A stretch of DNA of 64,000 nt from Shewanella pneumatophori (GTDB lineage: Bacteria > Pseudomonadota > Gammaproteobacteria > Enterobacterales > Shewanellaceae). The stretch covers positions 310,001-374,000 of the forward strand of contig NZ_JAKILB010000004.1 of assembly GCF_023283895.1 (NCBI RefSeq), read 5' to 3'. Both the position numbers and the translations under genes were made by a program. Positions 43,604 through 55,300 of this stretch are shown here, one piece after another. Position 1 is the stretch's first letter. Every line of letters begins with the position of its first letter. The notes below the pieces were generated by a model. It was not told the DNA's origin. It searched no databases and saw only the letters and a program-made list of their open reading frames with translations.

Positions 43604-44974
43604 ATGACAGATTTTTTATGGAACTTTGGTTCCTTTGTTGTAGCGTTAGGGATCTTAATCGCTGCCCATGAATATGGTCATTTTTGGGTGGCACGTCGTT
43701 GTGGCGTTAAAGTTGAACGTTTTTCTATTGGCTTTGGTAAAGCGATTTGGCGTAAAACTGGCGCCGATGGTACCGAATATGTTTTGGCAATGATCCCGCT
43801 AGGCGGTTATGTCAAAATGCTTGATGAGCGCGTAGAGGACGTACCTGAAGAACTAAAAGATCAAGCCTTTAACCGTAAAACAGTCTGGCAGCGGATAGCG
43901 ATTGTCAGTGCGGGACCTATTGCCAACTTTCTATTTGCGATAGTGGCGCTTTACGCCATGTATTTGATAGGCGTTCCTGCGATAAAACCTGTTATTGATT
44001 CAACGATTGCAGGTACACCCGCTGCGCAAATTGTTGTTAAAGAGCCAATGCAAGTCATGGCCGTTGGCGGCCAAAAAGTAAGAGATTGGGAAGAGGTTAA
44101 TTTAGCGCTCGCTGGCCACATTGGAGATAGCGAAGTTGAGATTACAGTAGCGCCACTTGAACGTTTACAAGGCAGTGAAAGTAATCAGCAGCATTACATT
44201 TTAAATACTCAAGACTGGAAAGTTAATCCTGAAAAGGAACTACCTATAACATCAATAGGTCTAGGTATGTATCGTCCTGCTATTTTGCCACAGCTAGCAA
44301 TGGTGAGTGATGACGGTGCAGCAGGGCTTGCAGGTTTAAAAGTCGGTGATACCTTGGTAGCTATTGATGGCGAGAAATACTCCGATTGGCCTCGTTTTGT
44401 TGAAATTATTCAAAACTCTGCCAATAAGCTTGTTACCATCACAGTGCGCCGTGATGGCGAGCAGCTTAACTTGGACGTTACACCTAAGTCTCGCGAAAAT
44501 GCCGCGGGTGAACTCGAAGGGGTTATAGGTGTTGCGCCAACAGCTCAGCCTTGGCCTGAGAACATGAAAGTGCAGCTGGAATATGGATTTTTGGAATCTT
44601 TTCCAGTTGCAGTCGATAAAACATGGCAACTTGTCTCTGTCAGCATTAAGATGATTGGCAAGTTATTTACTGGTGACGTTTCGGTTAAAAATTTGAGTGG
44701 CCCTATTTCGATTGCACAAGGTGCCGGAAATAGTGCGGACGTTGGGCTGGTATATTTTTTAGGTTTTCTTGCATTGATTAGCGTTAACTTAGGCATTATT
44801 AACTTATTGCCTTTGCCAGTGCTCGATGGGGGACACCTTTTGTATTACTTCATTGAAGTAATTACAGGCAGGCCTGTACCGGAGAAGGTACAGGAAATTG
44901 GATTCAGAATTGGGGCAGCCTTGCTGCTGATGTTGATGAGTGTTGCACTCTTTAATGACTTTTCCCGACTCTGA
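43604..44974 (+). CDS. rseP: Site-2 protease RseP
   Basis: 456 residues. Inner-membrane zinc metalloprotease that cuts anti-sigma factor RseA to activate the envelope stress response, and clears signal-peptide remnants. The zinc site is HEYGH in the first membrane helix (about residue 23) with the second motif LPVLDGGHLL near 405. Two PDZ domains lie between (about 125-310), and four membrane segments are visible. ATG with a GGAAGG Shine-Dalgarno. Directly upstream of bamA, as in other gammaproteobacteria. Confidence 0.97.
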   Translation: MTDFLWNFGSFVVALGILIAAHEYGHFWVARRCGVKVERFSIGFGKAIWRKTGADGTEYVLAMIPLGGYVKMLDERVEDVPEELKDQAFNRKTVWQRIAIVSAGPIANFLFAIVALYAMYLIGVPAIKPVIDSTIAGTPAAQIVVKEPMQVMAVGGQKVRDWEEVNLALAGHIGDSEVEITVAPLERLQGSESNQQHYILNTQDWKVNPEKELPITSIGLGMYRPAILPQLAMVSDDGAAGLAGLKVGDTLVAIDGEKYSDWPRFVEIIQNSANKLVTITVRRDGEQLNLDVTPKSRENAAGELEGVIGVAPTAQPWPENMKVQLEYGFLESFPVAVDKTWQLVSVSIKMIGKLFTGDVSVKNLSGPISIAQGAGNSADVGLVYFLGFLALISVNLGIINLLPLPVLDGGHLLYYFIEVITGRPVPEKVQEIGFRIGAALLLMLMSVALFNDFSRL

Positions 44975-45005
44975 GCAAGGACAGACAAATAATTAGAAGT
45001 GCTCT

Positions 45006-47489
45006 ATGAGATTGAATAAACTTTTTGCCTCGATGTTATTAGTCGGAGCGTCTTTTTCAGGGAACGGTTGGGCAGAAACATTCCAACCTTTTGAAGTAGC
45101 TGATATCCAAGTTGAAGGTTTACAGCGAGTTGCGCTCGGTGCAGCTTTGCTTAACATACCTGTGAAGGTAGGGGATACTGTTGATCAATTAAAATTGCAG
45201 CAAGCGATTAAAAGTTTGTATGCATCAACTAACTTCGAAAAAATTGAAGTGTTGCGTGATGGTAATGTTCTGATTGTAAAAGTGACAGAACGTCCAACCA
45301 TTAGCTCTGTTACCTTTGAGGGTAACAAAGATATTAAAGATGAGCAGCTACAAGAGAGCCTTGACGGTTCTGGTGTAAAGGTGGGTGAATCACTTGACCG
45401 CACTATGCTTTCAGGTATCGAAAAGGGCCTACAAGACTTTTACTACGGTGTGGGTAAATACGGCGCAAAAGTAAAAGCTGAAATTATTAACTTACCTCGT
45501 AACCGGGTTGAGCTTAAATTCACTTTCACTGAAGGTTTAGCTGCCGAAATTCGTCAAATTAACGTTGTAGGTAATACTGAGTTTAGCGATGCTGAACTCA
45601 TTGGTATGCTAGAGCTTAAAGATTACGTTGCTTGGTGGGACTTATTTGGTGAGCGTCGTTACCAAAAGCAAAAGTTGCAAGCTGACCTTGAAACCATCAA
45701 GACTTACTATCAAAACCGTGGTTATATCCGTTTTGATGTCACATCGACTCAGGTTGCTATGACACCTGACCGCAAAGGTCTATACATCACCATTAACGTT
45801 GATGAAGGTGAGCAATACAAGGTTAAAGACGTTAACCTTACCGGTGACTTAATGGGTAAAGAAGAGGTGTTAGAAGCCATCTTGCCATTAAAGTCGGGTG
45901 ACATGTATAACGGTGGCGATGTTACCTTTACCGAAGAAATGTACGGCAAATATCTAGGTCGCTTCGGTTACGCGTATCCAGAGGTTAAAACCTACCCTGA
46001 AATTGATGATGAGACTAAGGAAGTAAACCTTAATATCAACATTAAACCGGGTAAGCGTGTTTACGTACGTAATATTAGCTTTACTGGTAACACGGTAACT
46101 AAAGATGAAGTTATGCGTCGTCAGTTACGTCAAATGGAAGGTGCATGGCTTAACTCTGGACAAGTAGAGTTGTCAAAATCTAACCTTAACCGTTTGGGCT
46201 ACTTTGAAACGGTTGATACTGAAACGATCCAAGTACCAGGTACTGATGATTTAGTTGATGTCGCATTTAACGTTAAAGAGCAGCCATCAGGTTCATTTAA
46301 CGCCGGTGTAGGTTATGGTACCGAGTCTGGTTTGAGCCTGCAATTTGGTGTGCAGCAAAGTAACTTCCTAGGCACGGGTAACCAAGCTGGGGTTAACTTG
46401 AACACCAATAAATACTCAAAGAACGTTAATATTAACTATACCGATCCATACTTTACTAAAGATGGCGTAAGCCTAGGTGGTAGTATTTATTGGAGTGAGT
46501 TTGACGCTGACGAGGCAAACCTTGAAGCCTATAAGAATAGCTCATACGGTATTGCATTAAACTCTGGTTTCCCGATTAACGAATATAACCGTATTAATGG
46601 TGGTATTGGTTATCGTCATAACGAAATTTCTGAAATTTCTGCTTATGAGCAGGCGATTCGCTTCTACGATATCTATCGTGATAGTGATGATCCAAATGCT
46701 GGTTTGAGTTTTGATAACTTTGAGCTGAGCTTAGGTTGGTCTCGCAGTAACTTAAACCGCGGAACTTTCCCATCAGATGGTTCGTCACAGCGCCTAAACG
46801 GTAAGATGACAGTACCTGGCTCAGATCTTCAATACTTTAAAGCGGATTTTGACACTAACTTTTACTTCCCAATCGATCGTAAGCACAGCTTCGTTGTGTT
46901 AGCGCGCGGTCGTCTTGGTTATGGTAATGGTTATGGCCAGTTCAATGATAATGACCAGATCCTACCGTTCTGGGAAAACTATTACTCAGGTGGTAGCAGC
47001 TCATTACGTGGCTTTAAGTCGAACTCTGTTGGCCCGCGTTCATTCTACTTATATCGTGGCAGTGAACCATGTTCACCAGACCCATCTGGCGATGGTTGTA
47101 GCCTACCAGGCGATCCTAATCAGATCCAGGTGAGCTCAGGCCGCTCTATCGGTGGTAACGCCATAGCAACAGCCAGTTTAGAATTGATTGTGCCAACACC
47201 ATTCTTGGATGAGGCTTATACAAATTCTGTACGTACCAGTTTCTTCCTTGATGCCGGTAACGTATGGGATACTGAGTTTGACTATGATTCGTATCGTTAT
47301 CTTCCAGTTGAAGAGTTTGATAAACTGCAAGATTATAGTGATCCGAGCCGTATTCGTGCCTCTTGGGGTATGAGCGTGCAGTGGCTGTCGCCGATGGGAC
47401 CTATGGTATTTAGCCTTGCATGGCCAATCAAGGAATACGAGGATGATGAAACCGAAATCTTCTCGTTTAATATTGGTAAAACTTTCTAA
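45006..47489 (+). CDS. bamA: Outer-membrane protein assembly factor BamA
   Basis: 827 residues. Signal peptide ends at GNGWA. Five POTRA domains occupy about 25-425 (first: FEVADIQVEGLQRVALGAAL), then a 16-strand barrel. The loop-6 motif SSLRGFKSNSVGPR (conserved RGF) and a terminal phenylalanine (NIGKTF) are present. It inserts beta-barrel proteins, including the TonB-type receptor of this window, into the outer membrane. ATG start. Followed 51 bases later by skp, its functional partner chaperone. Confidence 0.98.
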   Translation: MRLNKLFASMLLVGASFSGNGWAETFQPFEVADIQVEGLQRVALGAALLNIPVKVGDTVDQLKLQQAIKSLYASTNFEKIEVLRDGNVLIVKVTERPTISSVTFEGNKDIKDEQLQESLDGSGVKVGESLDRTMLSGIEKGLQDFYYGVGKYGAKVKAEIINLPRNRVELKFTFTEGLAAEIRQINVVGNTEFSDAELIGMLELKDYVAWWDLFGERRYQKQKLQADLETIKTYYQNRGYIRFDVTSTQVAMTPDRKGLYITINVDEGEQYKVKDVNLTGDLMGKEEVLEAILPLKSGDMYNGGDVTFTEEMYGKYLGRFGYAYPEVKTYPEIDDETKEVNLNINIKPGKRVYVRNISFTGNTVTKDEVMRRQLRQMEGAWLNSGQVELSKSNLNRLGYFETVDTETIQVPGTDDLVDVAFNVKEQPSGSFNAGVGYGTESGLSLQFGVQQSNFLGTGNQAGVNLNTNKYSKNVNINYTDPYFTKDGVSLGGSIYWSEFDADEANLEAYKNSSYGIALNSGFPINEYNRINGGIGYRHNEISEISAYEQAIRFYDIYRDSDDPNAGLSFDNFELSLGWSRSNLNRGTFPSDGSSQRLNGKMTVPGSDLQYFKADFDTNFYFPIDRKHSFVVLARGRLGYGNGYGQFNDNDQILPFWENYYSGGSSSLRGFKSNSVGPRSFYLYRGSEPCSPDPSGDGCSLPGDPNQIQVSSGRSIGGNAIATASLELIVPTPFLDEAYTNSVRTSFFLDAGNVWDTEFDYDSYRYLPVEEFDKLQDYSDPSRIRASWGMSVQWLSPMGPMVFSLAWPIKEYEDDETEIFSFNIGKTF

Positions 47490-47539
47490 AAATCAATTTA
47501 TAAAAGTCGGCAAGTTTTGCTGAAATAAAGGAGTTTGTT

Positions 47540-48046
47540 TTGAATAAGATGTTAAATCGCGCAATGATGGTTTTGGTTCTTTTAGGTGCACCGCTAGCGG
47601 CGCATGCTGAAAAAATTGCGGTTGTTGATATGCAAGCCGTGTTTGAACAGTTACCACAGCGTGAGCAAGTAAACGAAACGTTGAAAGCTGAATTTGGTGA
47701 CCGTGTAGCAGCTGTGCAAAAAATGCAAGAAGAGCTTCGTGGTTTGCTAGAAAAGCAACAGCGTGACGCAGCCTTGATGAGCGAGTCTCAAAAGACTGAA
47801 ATGGTTCGCAAAATGGAATCTATGAAAGCTGAGCTACAATTAAAAGGCAAAGCGTTAGATGAAGATATGCGTCGTCGTAACGGCGAAGAGCAAAACAAGC
47901 TGTTATTACAAGTTCAAAAGACCATTAATACTATTGCTGAAAAAGAGCAGTATGACATGGTGCTTCAACGTGGCGCAGTTATCTATGTTAAGCCTAGCGC
48001 TGACATCAGTAACAAAGTCGTTGAAGCTTTAGGTAAAGGCAACTAA
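47540..48046 (+). CDS. skp: Periplasmic chaperone Skp (OmpH)
   Basis: 168 residues. Signal peptide with cleavage after AHA, then the mature start EKIAVVDMQAVFEQLPQRE and long charged helices (about 45-125) forming the tentacles of the trimeric chaperone. Skp carries unfolded outer-membrane proteins to BamA. The start is TTG at 47540 with AAAGGAG upstream. Five bases separate it from lpxD. Confidence 0.95.
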   Translation: MNKMLNRAMMVLVLLGAPLAAHAEKIAVVDMQAVFEQLPQREQVNETLKAEFGDRVAAVQKMQEELRGLLEKQQRDAALMSESQKTEMVRKMESMKAELQLKGKALDEDMRRRNGEEQNKLLLQVQKTINTIAEKEQYDMVLQRGAVIYVKPSADISNKVVEALGKGN

Positions 48047-48050
48047 TTAG

Positions 48051-49067
48051 ATGAAAAGCTATACGTTAAGAGTATTGGCTGACCATTTAAATGCAGACGT
48101 TCAAGGTGATGAAACAGTTGAGATTTCAACTGTTGGTACCTTGGACGGTGCAGGTTCAGGTCAAATCTCTTTCTTGGCTAATTCTAAGTATCGTTCGCAG
48201 CTGGCAAGTTCAGCTGCGTCTGCGATCTTAATGACGCCAAAAGATGCGGAAGATTTTGTAGGCAATGCGATCGTACTAAACGATCCATATGTAGGTTTCG
48301 CGCGCATTGCACAATTTCTTGATACCACACCAAAAGCGGCAGACTGTATCCACCCATCAGCACAAATCGCAGCATCTGCTATGCTAGGCGAAGGCGTTGC
48401 TGTTGGTGCAAATGCGGTTATTGGTGAAAACGTTATTTTAGGTAATGGCGTACAAATCGGTGCAGGCTCTGTTGTTGGTCAAGACAGTGTGATTGGTTCA
48501 AACACACGTTTATGGGCTAATGTAACGGTTTACCATAACGTGCATCTAGGCCAAGACTGTATTATCCACTCTGGCGCAATTTTGGGTTCAGATGGTTTTG
48601 GTTATGCGAATGAGCGTGGCCAATGGATTAAAATCCCCCAAACAGGTGGAGTTCGTATTGGTGACCGCGTTGAAATTGGCGCTAATACCACAGTCGATCG
48701 TGGTGCAATCGATCACACAGAAATTCACGACGGGGTTATTTTAGATAACCAAGTTCAAATAGCGCACAATGATATCATTGGTGCAAATACTGCCATTGCA
48801 GGTAGTACTGTTGTTGCTGGTAGTGTCACTATTGGTAAACACTGCATTATCGGTGGTAACTGTGCTATTTCAGGCCATTTAAGCATTACTGACGGTGTAC
48901 ATATCACCGGTAGTACCAATGTCACCAGCGTTATTCGCGAGCCGGGTGTGTACTCTTCGGCAACGGTTGCGATGGATAACAAGCTATGGCGTAAGAATAC
49001 AGTTCGTTTTAGACAGCTAGATACGCTATTCCAACGCGTTAAAGCATTGGAAAATAACGTAAAGTAA
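48051..49067 (+). CDS. lpxD: UDP-3-O-(3-hydroxyacyl)glucosamine N-acyltransferase LpxD
   Basis: 338 residues. Third step of lipid A synthesis. The N-terminal uridine-binding domain (about 1-100) has GQISFLANSKYRSQL; the left-handed beta-helix of hexapeptide repeats spans about 105-310 with the catalytic His in GAIDHTEIHDGVILDNQVQI. A C-terminal helix follows. ATG start. Part of the lpxD-fabZ-lpxA group. Confidence 0.97.
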   Translation: MKSYTLRVLADHLNADVQGDETVEISTVGTLDGAGSGQISFLANSKYRSQLASSAASAILMTPKDAEDFVGNAIVLNDPYVGFARIAQFLDTTPKAADCIHPSAQIAASAMLGEGVAVGANAVIGENVILGNGVQIGAGSVVGQDSVIGSNTRLWANVTVYHNVHLGQDCIIHSGAILGSDGFGYANERGQWIKIPQTGGVRIGDRVEIGANTTVDRGAIDHTEIHDGVILDNQVQIAHNDIIGANTAIAGSTVVAGSVTIGKHCIIGGNCAISGHLSITDGVHITGSTNVTSVIREPGVYSSATVAMDNKLWRKNTVRFRQLDTLFQRVKALENNVK

Positions 49068-49097
49068 ATACTGCTTAGAGCAGATAAAGGAAAGTTT

Positions 49098-49559
49098 GTG
49101 TCAAATCAATTGAATACAATGGATATCAAAGAGATCCTAAAATTTTTACCTCATAGGTATCCATTTTTATTGATCGATAGAGTATTAGATTTCACTCCAG
49201 GTGAAACATTACACGCTATCAAAAACGTCACGATTAATGAGCCATTTTTCCAGGGACATTTCCCGGTTCAACCTGTGATGCCTGGGGTACTGATCTTAGA
49301 AGCAATGGCGCAAGCTACTGGTCTTCTAGCATTTAAAACCATGAGCACAGAGCCATCGAATGATGTGCTATATTATTTTGCTGGTATTGACAAGGCACGC
49401 TTTAAGCGCGTAGTTGAGCCAGGCGACCAACTTCATTTTGAAGTACAGATGATTAAAGAACGCCGCGGGATTGGCGTGTTTACTGGCGTTGCAAAAGTGG
49501 ATGGCGAAGTTGTTTGTTCAGCAGAAATCATGTGTGCACGTAGAGAGATTTCTAAGTGA
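49098..49559 (+). CDS. fabZ: 3-hydroxyacyl-ACP dehydratase FabZ
   Basis: 153 residues. Hot-dog-fold dehydratase of fatty-acid elongation. Active-site His in [11 protein letters not shown] and Glu in [21 protein letters not shown] precedes. It competes with LpxA for 3-hydroxyacyl-ACP. GTG start at 49098 with AAGGAAAG upstream. The last four bases (GTGA) overlap the GTG start of lpxA, so the two are translationally coupled. Confidence 0.97.
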   Translation: MSNQLNTMDIKEILKFLPHRYPFLLIDRVLDFTPGETLHAIKNVTINEPFFQGHFPVQPVMPGVLILEAMAQATGLLAFKTMSTEPSNDVLYYFAGIDKARFKRVVEPGDQLHFEVQMIKERRGIGVFTGVAKVDGEVVCSAEIMCARREISK

Positions 49560-50326
49560 TAGATAAATTAGCGTATATCCATCCAGATGCCAAAATTGGC
49601 AAAAACGTAACCATTGGTCCTTGGACTTATATTGGCGCAGACGTTGAGATTGGTGATGACTGTTGGTTTAGTTCGCACGTTGTTGTGAAAGGCCCGACCG
49701 TTATTGGTAAAGGTAACAAGTTTTACCAGTTTGCTTCTGTAGGCGAAGATTGCCAAGACAAAAAGTATGCTGGAGAACCGACTCGTCTGATTATCGGTGA
49801 CAATAACGTTATCCGTGAATCAGTAACGATTCACCGCGGTACCACTCAAGATGAGTGGGAAACCCGTATCGGTTCTAACAACCTGTTTATGGCATACGTG
49901 CATATAGCTCATGACTGCGTAGTTGGCAGTAACGTGATTATGGCAAATAACGCTTCTATTGCAGGTCATGTGCATGTGGGGGACTGGGCTATTTTAGGTG
50001 GTATGACTGGTGTGCATCAGTTTGTGCATATCGGTGCTCACGCATTTACCGCGGGCAGCTCGCTCATTTTAAATGATGTGCCGCCATTTGTGATGGCTTC
50101 AGGTTCGCCTGCTATTCCAAGAGGCCTGAACATTGAAGGTATGAAGCGTCGTGGCTTCTCAAAAGAATCTCAGCTTTCAGTACGAAGAGCTTATAAAACC
50201 CTTTATCGTAGTAGCTTAACGGTTGCCGAAGCGGTTGAGCAGCTAAAAGAGGCTGCGATTGATGATGAACAGGTTCAAATGCTAATTGAATTTGTCGCTT
50301 CATCTCAGCGAGGCATCATTCGCTAG
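49556..50326 (+). CDS. lpxA: UDP-N-acetylglucosamine O-acyltransferase LpxA
   Basis: 256 residues. First step of lipid A synthesis. Hexapeptide beta-helix (about 5-185), catalytic His in [12 protein letters not shown], and the substrate segment [13 protein letters not shown], followed by a C-terminal helical part. GTG start at 49556 overlapping the fabZ stop. A hairpin terminator follows 8 bases after the stop, before lpxB. Confidence 0.97.
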   Translation: MIDKLAYIHPDAKIGKNVTIGPWTYIGADVEIGDDCWFSSHVVVKGPTVIGKGNKFYQFASVGEDCQDKKYAGEPTRLIIGDNNVIRESVTIHRGTTQDEWETRIGSNNLFMAYVHIAHDCVVGSNVIMANNASIAGHVHVGDWAILGGMTGVHQFVHIGAHAFTAGSSLILNDVPPFVMASGSPAIPRGLNIEGMKRRGFSKESQLSVRRAYKTLYRSSLTVAEAVEQLKEAAIDDEQVQMLIEFVASSQRGIIR

Positions 50327-50334
50327 TACAACTT

Positions 50335-50366
50335 AAGAGCCCGTTTAATAACGGGTTCTTTGTTTT
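50335..50366 (+). terminator. Terminator between lpxA and lpxB
   Basis: An 11-bp stem with one G.U pair, AAGAGCCCGTT / AACGGGTTCTT (50335-50345, 50350-50360), is followed by TGTTTTT. It would end or attenuate the uppS-to-lpxA transcript ahead of lpxB. Confidence 0.85.
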
Positions 50367-50395
50367 TATCTCATTAAAATCACAGATACCTATCT

Positions 50396-51547
50396 ATGCG
50401 TTCAAATAATTCTCGTGTATTTGCAATGGTTGCAGGGGAGATCTCCGGCGACATTCTCGGAGCAGGCTTAATTAAGGCACTGCAGAAACAATACCCTGAT
50501 GCAAGGTTTGTTGGCATTGGCGGCCCGCGTATGGACGCGTTGGGTTTTGAATCTATCTTCTCTTATGAAGAGTTAGCGGTTATGGGAATTGTCGAGGTCT
50601 TATCGCGTTTACCAAGACTGTTAAAAGTACGCGCGACATTAGTTGACGAAATTACTCAGTTAGCACCCGATTGCTTTATTGGTATCGACGCACCTGATTT
50701 TAATATTGGCTTAGAGCTAAAGCTTAAAGCACGTGGTATTAAAACCGTGCATTATGTCAGCCCATCAGTTTGGGCGTGGCGACCAAAGCGTATTTTCAAA
50801 ATTGCTAAGGCAACTGATATGGTGTTGTCTTTATTGCCTTTTGAAAAAGCGTTTTATGATGAATATCAAGTACCTTGTACCTTTGTGGGTCATACGTTAG
50901 CGGATGATATTCCGTTAGAAAGTGACAAAGCTCAGGCAAGAGAGCTGCTAGGTTTAGATCCACAAGCGGAATATTTAGCGATTTTGCCGGGTTCTCGTGG
51001 TGGCGAGCTGAAAATGTTAGCTGAGCCGTTTGTCAAAGCCGCGTCTTTGATTAAACAGCGTTACCCAGACATTAAGTTTGTGACTCCGTTAGTCAATCAA
51101 ACAAGGCGCGAGCAGTTTGAGCAGGCATTAAGAGAGCATGCACCAGATTTAGCGATCCACTTGGTTGAAGGGCAGTCCCGTGAAGTGATGGCCGCAAGTG
51201 ATTGTATCTTGCTCGCATCGGGAACAGCAACGCTTGAGGCCATGCTAGTGAAGCGTCCTATGGTGGTCGCCTATCGCGTCAGCCCAATAACTTACCGTAT
51301 TGCTAAAGGCATGATGCTGACTAAGCGCTATTCTTTGCCGAATTTACTGGCTGATGACGATATTGTTGAGGAGCTTATTCAGGCAGATTGTACACCTGAA
51401 AAAATTGCTCAAGCGATAGGTGTGCAGCTAGATAGCGATTTTACTCCAATGCATGATCGCTTTATGGCAGTGCACAACACGCTAAAGTGTGATGCTAGTG
51501 CGCGCGCTGCAGATGCCGTAATAAAACTGATCGAGGAGCAGGCATAA
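50396..51547 (+). CDS. lpxB: Lipid A disaccharide synthase LpxB
   Basis: 383 residues. It joins UDP-2,3-diacylglucosamine and lipid X. The N-terminal [28 protein letters not shown], the glycosyltransferase motif [12 protein letters not shown], and [12 protein letters not shown] are family hallmarks. ATG start at 50396, 69 bases after lpxA and past a terminator. The stop overlaps the start of rnhB by one base (TAATG). Confidence 0.97.
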   Translation: MRSNNSRVFAMVAGEISGDILGAGLIKALQKQYPDARFVGIGGPRMDALGFESIFSYEELAVMGIVEVLSRLPRLLKVRATLVDEITQLAPDCFIGIDAPDFNIGLELKLKARGIKTVHYVSPSVWAWRPKRIFKIAKATDMVLSLLPFEKAFYDEYQVPCTFVGHTLADDIPLESDKAQARELLGLDPQAEYLAILPGSRGGELKMLAEPFVKAASLIKQRYPDIKFVTPLVNQTRREQFEQALREHAPDLAIHLVEGQSREVMAASDCILLASGTATLEAMLVKRPMVVAYRVSPITYRIAKGMMLTKRYSLPNLLADDDIVEELIQADCTPEKIAQAIGVQLDSDFTPMHDRFMAVHNTLKCDASARAADAVIKLIEEQA

Positions 51548-52164
51548 TGGCAGTGATAAAAGGTATAACACCAGAGCAAGTTGCACAGATTTGTGTCGGC
51601 CATTATGCGGGTGTTGATGAGGTTGGACGTGGTCCGTTAATTGGTAATGTTGTCACTGCTGCGGTAATTTTAGATCCTAATAATCCGATTGAAGGCTTAA
51701 ACGACTCCAAAAAGCTGTCTGAGAAGAAGCGAGAGTTGCTGTTTGAGCAGATCCAGCAAAAAGCTTTGAGCGTTAGTGTAGGTTCTGCAACGCCTCAAGA
51801 GATTGATGAGCTTAATATCCTGCATGCAACTATGCTGGCTATGCAGCGTGCAGTAGCAGGGCTAAATGTAAAGCCAACAAGTGTGCTTGTAGATGGTAAT
51901 CGTACACCAGATTTTGGCATTGAAAGTCACGCCATCATTAAAGGCGATGGCTTGATTGATGCAATTAGTGCCGCATCTATTATCGCCAAAGTGGTTCGCG
52001 ATCGTGAAATGGATGTATTAGCTGCTCAGTATCCACAATTTGGATTTGAAAAGCATAAAGGTTATCCAACTAAAGCCCATTTTGAGGCCTTAGCTGAGCA
52101 CGGTGTATTACCTGAACACCGCAAGAGTTTTAGGCCTGTGCGTGAGGCGTTAGAGCAAAACTAA
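51547..52164 (+). CDS. rnhB: Ribonuclease HII
   Basis: 205 residues. It cleaves RNA in RNA/DNA hybrids, including single embedded ribonucleotides. The DEVGRG motif ([14 protein letters not shown], about residue 20) supplies two acidic residues; the third is in [10 protein letters not shown] and the fourth in [21 protein letters not shown] overlaps the lpxB stop. The lpxB-rnhB-dnaE order is as in E. coli. Confidence 0.97.
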   Translation: MAVIKGITPEQVAQICVGHYAGVDEVGRGPLIGNVVTAAVILDPNNPIEGLNDSKKLSEKKRELLFEQIQQKALSVSVGSATPQEIDELNILHATMLAMQRAVAGLNVKPTSVLVDGNRTPDFGIESHAIIKGDGLIDAISAASIIAKVVRDREMDVLAAQYPQFGFEKHKGYPTKAHFEALAEHGVLPEHRKSFRPVREALEQN

Positions 52165-52326
52165 CTTTGCCTATTGCAATCGTTTGCAAAATCTACCTGA
52201 GTCGCACGAAAACTAACACATCTATCATCAGGGCTAACAGTTTAACTTGTTTGCTGTTGGCCCATGTTTTAACCTGTAAGATTGACCAGCAGTCTTCATC
52301 TATCAAAAAGAAAGATACTCCATATT

Positions 52327-55300
52327 ATGTCTGATCCACGTTTTGTGCATTTACGCGTCCACAGTGACTTTTCCATGTCAGATGGACTCTCTAAAGTTAA
52401 GCCAATTATAGGTAAAGTGGCTGAACTCGGAATGCCCGCAGTTGCTTTAACCGATCAGACTAATATGTGCGGCCTAGTGAAGTTTTACGGTGCTTGCCAT
52501 GACAACGGCATTAAGCCGATTATCGGTACAGATTTCTGGTTACAAGTGCCTGGCTTTGACGATTTTTGCTCAATCACAGCATTGGCGATGGACAACACTG
52601 GTTACTCTAATCTGACCTTGCTGATCAGTGATGCTTACCTGCGCGGTAACATTAATGATAAAGCAGTTATCGATCAAGAATGGCTTGCCAAATACAGTGA
52701 AGGCTTAATATTGCTGTCTGGTGGTAAGGACGGTGATGTTGGTCGTGCGCTTTTAAAAGAAAATAAAGCCCAAGTAGATAACTTAATTAGCTTTTACCAA
52801 ACCCATTTTCCAGATAGATATTATTTAGAACTGTTGCGCACAGGTCGTCCTGACGAAGAACGTTATCTACATATGGCGGTTGAGCTTGCTGAGCAAAAAG
52901 ATTTGCCAGTAGTTGCAACTAACCAAGTGGTTTTTGCGAGACCGGATCAATTTGATGCCCATGAGATCCGTGTTGCTATTTATGATGGTTTTACCCTTGC
53001 GGATCCTCGTCGTCCGAAAAAGTACAGCGATCAACAGTATTTTAAAAGCAGCGAAGAGATGTGTGAGCTGTTTGAAGATATTCCTGAAGCCATTCAAAAT
53101 ACAGTTGAAATTGCTAAACGTTGTAACGTAACTGTGCGTTTGCATGAATATTTCCTGCCTAATTTCCCGACAGGTGACTTGACCATTGAAGACTTTTTGG
53201 TCGATGTGTCTGAGAAGGGGTTAGAGGAACGCTTAGAGTTTCTTTTCCCTGATCCTGAAGTAAGAGCAGAGCGTCGTCCTGAGTATGATGATCGCCTCGA
53301 TGTTGAGCTTAAAGTTATTAACCAGATGGGATTCCCAGGTTACTTCCTTATCGTTATGGAGTTTATCCAGTGGGGTAAAGATAACGATATCCCAATTGGA
53401 CCAGGGCGTGGTTCGGGTGCAGGTTCGCTTGTGGCTTACGCCCTTAAAATTACCGACTTGGATCCACTTGAATACGACTTGCTATTCGAACGTTTCCTAA
53501 ACCCAGAACGTGTATCTATGCCCGACTTCGACGTCGACTTTTGCATGGATAGACGTGACGAGGTGATTGACCACGTTGCGGACTTATATGGTCGTGATGC
53601 GGTATCGCAGATCATTACCTTTGGTACTATGGCGGCAAAAGCGGTTATTCGAGACGTAGGCCGTGTGTTAGGTCATCCATACGGTTTTGTTGACCGTATT
53701 TCAAAGATGATCCCAGCTGAACCGGGGATGACACTAGCAAAAGCTTTTGAGGTCGAGCCTGGGCTGCAAGAATCATATGATGCCGATGAAGAAGTAAAAG
53801 ATCTTATCGACATGTGCCGTATTTTGGAAGGTGTAACGCGTAACGCAGGTAAGCACGCCGGTGGTGTGGTTATCGCGCCAACTAAGATTACCGACTTCTC
53901 GCCAATTTACTGTGATACCGAAGGTTTAAACCCGGTTACTCAGTTCGATAAGAACGACGTTGAAACCGCAGGTCTGGTTAAATTCGACTTCTTGGGTCTA
54001 AGAACACTCACCATTATTGACTGGGCGTTGCAGATGGTGAACGCGGTTAAAGACAAAAATGGTGAAGAACGAGTAAGAATCGAATCGATTTCACTCACCG
54101 ACCCTAAGTGCTTTAAGTTATTACAACGCTATGAAACAACTGCGGTATTCCAGCTTGAATCCCGTGGTATGAAAGACTTGATTAAACGTCTTCAGCCAGA
54201 CTGCTTTGAAGATATGATCGCACTGGTAGCACTGTTTAGACCCGGGCCACTGCAATCGGGCATGGTAGATAACTTTATTGAGCGTAAGCACGGGCGTGAG
54301 GAAGTATCGTACCCCGATGCTGAGTATCAGCACGAGTCGTTAAAAGAGTTGTTGTCACCGACTTACGGCATTATTTTGTATCAAGAGCAGGTAATGCAGA
54401 TTGCCCAGGTTCTTGCCGGTTACACCTTGGGTGGCGCCGACATGCTGCGTCGTGCAATGGGTAAGAAAAAGCCTGAAGAAATGGCTAAGCAGCGCGGTAC
54501 GTTCGAAGCTGGTGCAATAAAAAATGGTGTCGACGGCGACTTGTCGATGAAGATCTTCGACTTGGTAGAAAAGTTCGCGGGTTACGGTTTTAACAAATCT
54601 CACTCAGCGGCTTACGCGTTAGTATCTTATCAAACGCTGTGGTTAAAAACCCATTATCCAGCCCAGTTTATGGCGGCGGTAATGTCTGCCGATATGGATA
54701 ACACTGACAAGATCGTGACCTTAGTTGATGAATGTGAGCGCATGGGTATGCCATTGCTGCCACCAGATGTGAACAAAGGCTTATTTAGATTTACAGTAGA
54801 TGATGATTTAAATATCGTTTACGGCATTGGCGCAGTAAAAGGCGTGGGTGAAGGTCCGGTTGAGTCAATCTTAAAAGCCCGTGAAGATGGTCCTTTTAAA
54901 GACTTATTTGATTTTTGTGCTCGTGTTGACCTGAAAAAGCTCAATCGCCGCGTGATTGAAAAACTTATCTGTGCAGGTGCGCTTGATAACCTAGGTCCGC
55001 ATCGCGCTGCAATGATGGCAACGTTACCAGAAGCTATTCGCGCAGCCGATCAACACGCAAAAGCTGAGGCTATCGGTCAGCATGATATGTTTGGCCTACT
55101 TAATAGTGAGCCGGAAGACAGTAAGCAGCAGTTTGTGGAGTGTACACCTTGGCCAGATAAAGTCTGGCTAGAAGGTGAGCGTGACACCTTAGGTTTATAC
55201 TTAACGGGTCACCCTATTAACCAGTATTTGAAAGAACTGAAACATTACACATCTGGCCGATTGAAAGATGTGCACCCAACTGATCGCGGCAAGACGATGA

